Origin: Bacteroidales bacterium M8
GTDB lineage: Bacteria; Bacteroidota; Bacteroidia; Bacteroidales; Muribaculaceae
Assembly (NCBI GenBank): GCA_001689495.1
Contig: LUJS01000028.1
Coordinates: forward strand, 1-10,725
DNA: 10,725 bases
Reading direction: 5' to 3'
Position 1 is the first letter of the stretch. Each line of letters begins with the position of its first letter. Below the pieces are notes generated by a model. It was not told the origin of the DNA. It saw nothing but the letters and a program-made list of their open reading frames with translations, and ran no database searches. The translations under genes and the position numbers were made by a program. Below, piece after piece: positions 7,301-10,725 of the stretch.

Positions 7301-7818
7301 ACTCGATGACCGTCGAGATGATCATAGACGACTCGCAGCTGCGCATGTTCCCCTTCATGTTCAACCTTGACCGCTATCGCCTCGGCGTCACCGGCAGCAA
7401 CGATCTGGCCATGAACTATGACTATCATGTGGCCGTGCTCAAGTCGCCCCTGCCGTTCAAGTTCGGCATCAACATCAGCGGCAACCCCGACGACATGAAG
7501 ATACGTCTGGGCAAGGCACGGTTCAACGAGAAGAGCATGGCCCGCACCGTCAGCATAGCCGACACCACGAGGGTCAACCTTGTCAACGAGATACGCAACG
7601 TATTCAGGCGCGGCGTGCGCAAGGCCGCCATGAAGAGCCTCGACTTCGATCGCACCGAGGGTGCCATCATCGGGGTGCAGGATGCCACGGGCGACACCAT
7701 ATCGCACGCCGACTCACTCTATTTCATCAATCAGGGAGTGCTCCCGCCACCCCCCGCCGCGGCCGACTCCGTGCCCCCGGCAAAGAAAAAACGCAAGAAC
7801 ATTTTCAGACGACGATGA
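4330..7818 (+). CDS. AsmA-like inner-membrane-anchored envelope protein
   Basis: This is a 1162-residue protein of the AsmA-like superfamily, whose members span the envelope and are linked to lipid transport and outer-membrane homeostasis. An N-terminal membrane anchor (about 18-42, after a basic start) is followed by the typical opening LKPERLTPIVRTQAEKYLDA and STFPRFELSVRDLGVRT. Repeated beta-strand segments follow (about 60-610). Residues about 619-700 form an Arg/Asp-rich segment that looks disordered, and an acidic linker lies near 805-830. The C-terminal AsmA_2-type region (about 835-1075) contains DLNALYTAPT, GGIGGVINADL, a GKWLMFKNKNRNMIDSMTVE-like stretch and a final INISGNPDDMKIRLGKARFNE. 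The tail is Lys/Arg-rich. Most of the protein should be periplasmic. Its stop overlaps the next start as ATGA. The substrate is unknown; lipid transfer is an inference from the family. Confidence 0.88.
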   Translation: MDEKKTVRKRPAYIRILKWTGVALLTVMLLILAAITVAVSYLKPERLTPIVRTQAEKYLDADISLGRVEISFYSTFPRFELSVRDLGVRTRAFDTLPAAVRDSLPAYADSLLDLRGLDAALNIPKLFTGTIELYDVILDRPRVNIVQATPEVSSLDIFPPSDEEKEDSSPAIIPDITFDSFRVDSALTARYVSLPDSISITADMKAIAFDGKGAPRYSLELGGQTSVSMPPFDIPLTDIGLDGKIGWSPRHPEALALEDMNISVGKVRAGFASDISLAEPLTVNCFSLSLPSTPVSEIIALIPPALRGELGRVDASLDVALDVSSTAPFVPGTDSIPSVRVRLDIPEGSVRYDRLTLDRLALRAECDIDGKDLDRSVLRLERLTARGLGTGFSLEGSVSHPMSDPEAEGIFKGGLKFEILPKALLERLPVRLGGLLKADCTFALRRSWLDVRNFHRIRIKGSATLTDFTATVPEMEAEAYSRLAELRFGTSSSFVRAGQSVDSLLTVSLKLDTLSVDMPGLELRGAEWTAGIGCRNSGSLGDTTQINPIGGRVSARLVSLRSEADSARLRLRKATAGISLTRFRGESRRPRLTLDIAADRAFYADRLNRAMLSGTRSWLTVHPSTSEYNTRRLARLDSLRRLHPDLHRDSLMALASAGRRPRRDTLGARADTLGHNDDLTVDRSLRRILRRWEARGKLKAERMTGFTPVFPLRSRVRDLDMSFSTDSVVISDTRVRVGHSDFTINGTVSNISRALTSAGRRRAQPLRVAFDLHSDTINVNEIAGAAFAGAAFSESDEAGLAVVTTPDDETMDESSIGPSAQTVTDSLAILVIPSNIEATVNVDARNIVYSDLVFRDFRGVLSAFDGALNLNELSARTDVGAIDLNALYTAPTRNDATFAFGLRIKDFHIAEFLDLIPAIDSLMPLLGGIGGVINADLAATTGLDRGMNLDIPSLKAAVRISGDSLVVIDDDTFRTIGKWLMFKNKNRNMIDSMTVEMIIDDSQLRMFPFMFNLDRYRLGVTGSNDLAMNYDYHVAVLKSPLPFKFGINISGNPDDMKIRLGKARFNEKSMARTVSIADTTRVNLVNEIRNVFRRGVRKAAMKSLDFDRTEGAIIGVQDATGDTISHADSLYFINQGVLPPPPAAADSVPPAKKKRKNIFRRR

Positions 7819-8570
7819 ACTCAACCTTACCCTTTTCGACCGAGATAACCCGCTATCTCACCCGCCACGGCCTTGTCCGCGTCGACCCCCGCGCCGCGCT
7901 GATAGACATGGACGGAACGCTCTACGACTCGATGGTCAACCACACCGCCGCATGGCACAGGCTGATGACCGAGGCCGGCATCGAGTGCACCCGCGACGAG
8001 TTCTATCTCTATGAGGGCCGCACCGGCGCCGACACCATCAACGAGCTCTTCAAGCGCGGACTGGGGCGCGAGGCCACCGAGCAGGAGAAGAAAGACCTAT
8101 ATCACCTCAAGACCCTCTACTTCCGCGAGCTGCCCCCCGTCAGCCCAATGCCCGGCGCGCTCCGTATGGTCACGACACTGCGCGACATGGGCCTGCAGCG
8201 GGTGCTGGTGACCGGCTCGGGCCAGAACAGCCTCATAGACCGCATTCCCGCCGACTTCCCCGGCCTGTTCAGCGAGCGGCTGCGCATCACCTCGCGCGAC
8301 GTCGTCCACGGCAAGCCCGACCCCGAGCCCTATCTCAAGGCCATGTCGCTGGCAGGCGTCGCGCCGTGGCAGAGCATCGTCATAGAGAACGCCCCGATGG
8401 GCGTCGAGGCCGGAGCCCGCTCGGGCGCGTTCACCATCGGCATTACCACCGGCCCCATCCCCGCCGACGAGATGTGGCGCGCCGGCGCCGACGTGGTCTT
8501 CCCCTCGATGACCGACTTTGCCGACAGGGTCGCCACCCTGCTCACCTCACTCATGCAGATACACATATAA
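7815..8570 (+). CDS. HAD-superfamily hydrolase, beta-phosphoglucomutase-like
   Basis: The protein is a 251-residue cytoplasmic HAD phosphatase or phosphomutase of subfamily IA. Motif I DMDGT is at 31-35 with nucleophile Asp31 and acid/base Asp33. A helical cap follows (about 40-110). Motif II is VTGSG with Thr133, motif III is HGKPDPEPY with Lys167, and motif IV is VIENAPMGVEAG with Glu191. Asn192 stands where many relatives have Asp, a common variant in the beta-PGM-like group. The substrate cannot be read from sequence; sugar phosphates are typical. ATG 7815 overlaps the AsmA-like gene's TGA by 4 nt (ATGA), implying translational coupling. The first 26 residues before motif I are longer than usual. 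Its TAA stop is the start of an 18-bp tandem duplication that leads into aroB. Confidence 0.9.
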   Translation: MNSTLPFSTEITRYLTRHGLVRVDPRAALIDMDGTLYDSMVNHTAAWHRLMTEAGIECTRDEFYLYEGRTGADTINELFKRGLGREATEQEKKDLYHLKTLYFRELPPVSPMPGALRMVTTLRDMGLQRVLVTGSGQNSLIDRIPADFPGLFSERLRITSRDVVHGKPDPEPYLKAMSLAGVAPWQSIVIENAPMGVEAGARSGAFTIGITTGPIPADEMWRAGADVVFPSMTDFADRVATLLTSLMQIHI

Positions 8571-8603
8571 TATATAGATACCGTCTAATATATAGATACT
8601 GTC
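8568..8603 (+). repeat. 18-bp tandem duplication filling the HAD-aroB spacer
   Basis: TAATATATAGATACCGTC (8568-8585) is followed directly by TAATATATAGATACTGTC (8586-8603), with one difference (C/T). The first unit begins with the HAD stop codon and the second ends just before the aroB ATG. The sequence is AT-rich in a GC-rich operon but lacks TAnnTTTG, so it is probably spacer, not a promoter. Confidence 0.9.
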
Positions 8604-9653
8604 ATGGACCAGACACTCCTCTTCACCAACACCATATCAGACGCCCTGCGCGGCATCATCGCCGAGATGGCCCCCGCGGGCGTCCACATAGTCACCGACA
8701 GCAACGTGGCCCGCGACGTGCTGCCCCGTCTTGGCCTCGACTGGCCAGTCATCACCGTGCCCGCTGGCGACGCCGCCAAAAACCTCGACTCCCTCTCGGC
8801 CATCTGGCGCGGACTCATAGACGGCGGCGCCACGCGCCGCTCGGCCGTGGTGTGCATAGGTGGCGGAGTCGTCACCGACATGGGCGGATTTGCCGCGGCC
8901 ACCTTCAAGCGGGGCATCAGGTTCGTCAACGTCCCCACCACGCTCCTCTCGGCCGTCGACGCCGCCGTCGGGGGCAAGACGGGCATCAACTTCGGCGGAC
9001 TCAAGAACGAGGTCGGAGCCTTTGCCCCCGCCACGGCCGTGGTCATCTCCACCTCGACGTTCGACACCCTCCCCGCCGCCGAGATCACCTCGGGATATGC
9101 CGAGATGCTCAAGCACGGCCTGCTCAGCGGCCCCGCCGAGTTTGCCGAGCTGCTGGGCTTCGACCCCGTGGCCGACAGCCCCGACCGCCTGCTGGGCCTG
9201 CTCGAGAAGAGCGTGCGCGTCAAGGAGCGCATCGTCACCCTCGACCCCACCGAGCAGGGCATACGCCGTGCCCTCAATCTGGGTCACACCGCCGGACACG
9301 CCTTCGAGTCGCTGGCCCTCGGGCGGGGCGAGACGCTGGCCCACGGCCACGCCGTCGCCGCCGGCATGGCCGTCGAGATGGTGCTGTCGCACATGCTCAA
9401 GGGTTTCCCCTCGTCCGTGCTGCATCAATATACCGCCTACCTGCGCGACCACGGCTATCCCGTGCCCCGGTTTGACTGCGACGACTATCCCCGCCTGCTC
9501 GCCCTGATGGCCCACGACAAGAAGAACGACACCCCCGGGGCCATCAACTTCACCCTCCTCTCGGCCCCCGGCGAGCCGCACATCGACTGCATCGTCCCCG
9601 CCGACACCATCACCGCCGCCCTCGACATATACAGGGACCTCTTCGGCATCTGA
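8604..9653 (+). CDS. aroB: 3-dehydroquinate synthase AroB
   Basis: AroB converts DAHP to 3-dehydroquinate, the second shikimate-pathway step, using NAD and a divalent metal in the cytoplasm. The protein is 349 residues, normal for the family. The NAD-binding GGGVVTDMGGF is at 86-96, PTTLLSAVDAAVGGKTGIN at 111-129 and GYAEMLKHG at 164-172. Likely metal ligands are Glu167, His228 (NLGHTAGHAFE) and His247 (AHGHAVAAGM). DKKN at 305-308 contributes to phosphate binding. The common HGEAV motif is HGHAV here, and the His228-His247 spacing is 19 instead of the 17 of the E. coli enzyme, both tolerable variations. The start is ATG 8604, 33 nt after the HAD gene, with no new promoter seen. It is the last gene of the operon; the palindromic repeat region begins directly after its stop. 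Confidence 0.96.
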   Translation: MDQTLLFTNTISDALRGIIAEMAPAGVHIVTDSNVARDVLPRLGLDWPVITVPAGDAAKNLDSLSAIWRGLIDGGATRRSAVVCIGGGVVTDMGGFAAATFKRGIRFVNVPTTLLSAVDAAVGGKTGINFGGLKNEVGAFAPATAVVISTSTFDTLPAAEITSGYAEMLKHGLLSGPAEFAELLGFDPVADSPDRLLGLLEKSVRVKERIVTLDPTEQGIRRALNLGHTAGHAFESLALGRGETLAHGHAVAAGMAVEMVLSHMLKGFPSSVLHQYTAYLRDHGYPVPRFDCDDYPRLLALMAHDKKNDTPGAINFTLLSAPGEPHIDCIVPADTITAALDIYRDLFGI

Positions 9654-9659
9654 CACACC

Positions 9660-9732
9660 CGGCGGGCGAATCATCGCCCATCACCGACACCCACGCCGAC
9701 AAAATATGTCCCGCCGGGGCACAACCACGACC
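9660..9732 (+). repeat. Decayed 5' fragment of the ~203-bp repeat unit
   Basis: This stretch aligns with the last third of the tandem unit described next. It shares GCGAATCATCGC (9666-9677), then diverged sequence, then CCG-GGG-ACA and a C-rich run leading into GCAAAACTATTCTGG. It looks like an older, degenerated copy at the array edge, beginning within a few bases of the aroB stop. Confidence 0.6.
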
Positions 9733-10373
9733 GCAAAACTATTCTGGCACATCAGATTGCGCCCCGCGGATGCGGGGCACCGTTTCAATAGCCAATGGGC
9801 TTGCCCATAGGTCAACACGCGACATCCCAACATCCGGCGGTCCCCGCACGGGGATCGCGGCCCCACGCGCGAATCATCGCGGATCCCCCCGCATCATAAC
9901 CCCACAACGACAATTCCGCAGGGACATCCCCGATCGCAAAACTATTCTGGTACATCAGATTGCGCCCCGCGGATGCGGGGCACCGTTTTAATAGCCTATG
10001 GGCTTGCCCATAGGTCAACACGCGACACCCCCATGCCGGCGGTCCCCGCACGGGGATCGCGGCCCGGCGCGCGAATCATCGCGGATCCCCCCGCATCATA
10101 CCCCCACAACGACAATTCCGCAGGGACATTCCCGACCGCAAAACCATTCTGGTCATCAGATTGCGCCCCGCGGATGCGGGGCACCGTTTTAATAGCCTAT
10201 GGGCTTGCCCATAGGTCAACACGCGACACCCCCATGCCGGCGGACCCCGCACGGGGATCGCGGCCCCGCGCGCGAATCATCGCGGATCCCCCCCGCATCA
10301 TAACCCCTCCACAACGGCAATCCCGCAGGGACACATCCCCGACCGCAAAACTATTCTGGTACATCAGATTGCG
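9733..10373 (+). repeat. Tandem array of a ~203-bp palindrome-rich unit (three full copies and a truncated fourth)
   Basis: The anchor GCAAAACTATTCTGG, or close variants, starts at 9733, 9936, 10138 and 10345 (spacings 203, 202 and 207). The fourth copy stops after ATTGCG at 10373. Each full unit has hairpins in fixed order. A is GCCCCGCGGATGCGGGGC (9761-9778, 9964-9981, 10165-10182). B is CCTATGGGCTTGCCCATAGG (9792-9811 with one arm mismatch, 9995-10014, 10196-10215). C is GGTCCCCGCACGGGGATC (9839-9856, 10041-10058, 10242-10259 with one change). D is a small CGCG-AATCAT-CGCG stem. A short T run (CCGTTTT) follows hairpin A, so it could act as an aroB terminator. ORFs across the array are low-complexity and vary in frame between copies, so it is judged non-coding. 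Units differ by small indels and substitutions, mostly in the region after hairpin D. Confidence 0.9.
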
Positions 10374-10381
10374 AGAATAAT

Positions 10382-10477
10382 TTCGCGCGTGGGGCGGCGA
10401 TCCCCGTGCGGGGACCGCGTGATGGTTGGATGTTGCGATTTTACCTATGGGCAAGCCCATAGGCTATTAAAGCGGTG
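10382..10477 (-). repeat. Inverted partial copy of the repeat unit
   Basis: On the minus strand this reads CACCG-TTTAATAGCC, hairpin B (10444-10463), a diverged middle, hairpin C (GATCCCCGTGCGGGGACC, 10399-10416), then CCCCACGCGCGAA. This is the central half of the tandem unit in opposite orientation. It is closer to the first unit (CAACATCC) than to the later ones. Homology ends sharply at 10477, where the other units continue into hairpin A (GCCCCGC) but here the insertion sequence begins. Confidence 0.85.
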
Positions 10478-10478
10478 A

Positions 10479-10511
10479 GGCTGTGTCGTAATTAAGGTTT
10501 ACGGCACAGCC
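10479..10511. terminator. Long hairpin at the insertion sequence end
   Basis: A 13-bp stem (GGCTGTGTCGTAA against TTACGGCACAGCC, one G-T-type mismatch) has a 7-base loop. It lies 34 bases beyond the transposase stop codon and so could end the transposase transcript or block read-through into or out of the element. It lacks a clear T tract on either strand, and it may instead be part of the transposase recognition end. Confidence 0.45.
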
Positions 10512-10544
10512 TTCATTCTTTGAGCGTTGAGGTTTGGATATTTC

Positions 10545-10725
10545 TCAGGCAATGGATTTTTGAGGATTTTTCCAGTGTATCCGATTCTCAGGCAGTAAAA
10601 TTCGAGATAAAGGCAAAAACAGGCCAAAATGGGGCGTATTCCCCCCGTTTTTGGTCTGTTTCGCTATCTTTGAACACATTTTCTTGATGTTGAAGGCTAT
10701 GGCGAAGAAGGCAAAGTCCATTGTG
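10545..10725 (-). CDS. C-terminal fragment of a DDE transposase (IS1182/IS4-like)
   Basis: On the minus strand the frame entering the window at 10724 encodes 59 residues before the stop TGA at 10547-10545. It begins TMDFAFFAIAFNIKKMCSKI, which matches the last helix of DDE transposases of the IS1182/IS4 kind (pattern near the C-terminus: aliphatic-rich segment, then AhNlkKm). A basic and polar tail of about 40 residues follows. The catalytic DDE residues lie in the part outside the window, so activity cannot be judged. It is short and was assigned from one motif, so the family level is tentative. The tail overlaps a strong hairpin (10617-10661). Confidence 0.65.
   Translation of the reverse strand, partial: TMDFAFFAIAFNIKKMCSKIAKQTKNGGNTPHFGLFLPLSRILLPENRIHWKNPQKSIA

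Larger units (their letters stand above)
10478..10725 (-). mobile_element. End of an insertion sequence (runs out of the window)
   Basis: The element end is placed at about 10478 because homology to the repeat unit stops at 10477 and AGGCTGTGTCGTAA begins. GGCTGTGTCGTAA (10479-10491) and TTACGGCACAGCC (10499-10511) form a long hairpin with one mismatch just inside the end. The rest contains the 3' end of a transposase gene on the minus strand. The other end of the element and any target-site duplication lie outside the window. Confidence 0.7.

Noticed and set aside
6205..7707. 500-residue open frame on the minus strand inside the AsmA-like gene
   Set aside because: It is antisense to a well-supported gene and follows from GC-rich codon use. 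Its composition is low-complexity (Val/Gly/Asp/His-rich) with no domain.
8366..9475. 369-residue + strand frame across the HAD gene end and aroB
   Set aside because: It overlaps two genes with clear catalytic motifs in other frames and is Arg/His/Pro-rich, typical of a shadow frame.
8637..9674. 345-residue minus-strand frame opposite aroB
   Set aside because: It is a Gly/Val/His-rich mirror of aroB with no recognisable motif.
9733..10373. CRISPR array
   Set aside because: Units are about 203 bp and similar along their whole length, not short repeats with unique spacers, and no cas gene is near.
9770..10460. Several small ORFs in the repeat array, such as the one containing MRGTVLIAYGLAHRST
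   Set aside because: They translate the palindromic repeats, differ between copies through indels, occur on both strands and have no start signals.

Overview
The window looks like a chromosomal segment of a GC-rich Bacteroidales bacterium, probably Muribaculaceae-like. Three things suggest this: promoter elements of the Bacteroidetes form TTTG-N20-TAnnTTTG, almost no Shine-Dalgarno sequences, and proteins of Bacteroidales type (short QueF, DUF5715-like, very long AsmA-like). The lineage is inferred from sequence character and was not tested by a search.

Layout. Positions 1-68 hold the last bases of a 5S rRNA gene and the terminator of its rRNA operon. Positions 69-2074 are an AT-richer accessory segment: an intergenic region with a promoter, an unrecognised 181-residue protein, and an FRG-domain protein whose start may be shifted by a one-base deletion in an A run. 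Positions 2075-2313 form a structured intergenic region with two candidate promoters, a hairpin plus possible pseudoknot, and a 13-bp direct repeat.

Positions 2314-9653 are a tight six-gene, GC-rich operon, all on the + strand: queF, queC, a membrane-anchored DUF5715/M15-like protein, a 1162-residue AsmA-like protein, a HAD phosphatase and aroB. Junctions are 5 nt apart, 11 nt overlapping, 18 nt apart, 4 nt overlapping and 33 nt apart. QueC makes preQ0 and QueF reduces it to preQ1 for queuosine tRNA modification. AroB performs the second step of the shikimate pathway. The DUF5715 and AsmA-like proteins probably act in the cell envelope. The gene set is thus a mixed housekeeping operon, not one pathway.

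Positions 9654-10477 are an unusual non-coding array. A roughly 203-bp unit rich in palindromes is present as a decayed 5' fragment, three full tandem copies, a truncated fourth copy and an inverted partial copy. The inverted copy is cut at about 10477 by the end of an insertion sequence. The 3' end of that element's transposase gene runs on the minus strand out of the window.

The best candidates for something undescribed are the repeat array, the two-gene FRG module beside the rRNA operon, and the possible structured leader upstream of queF.
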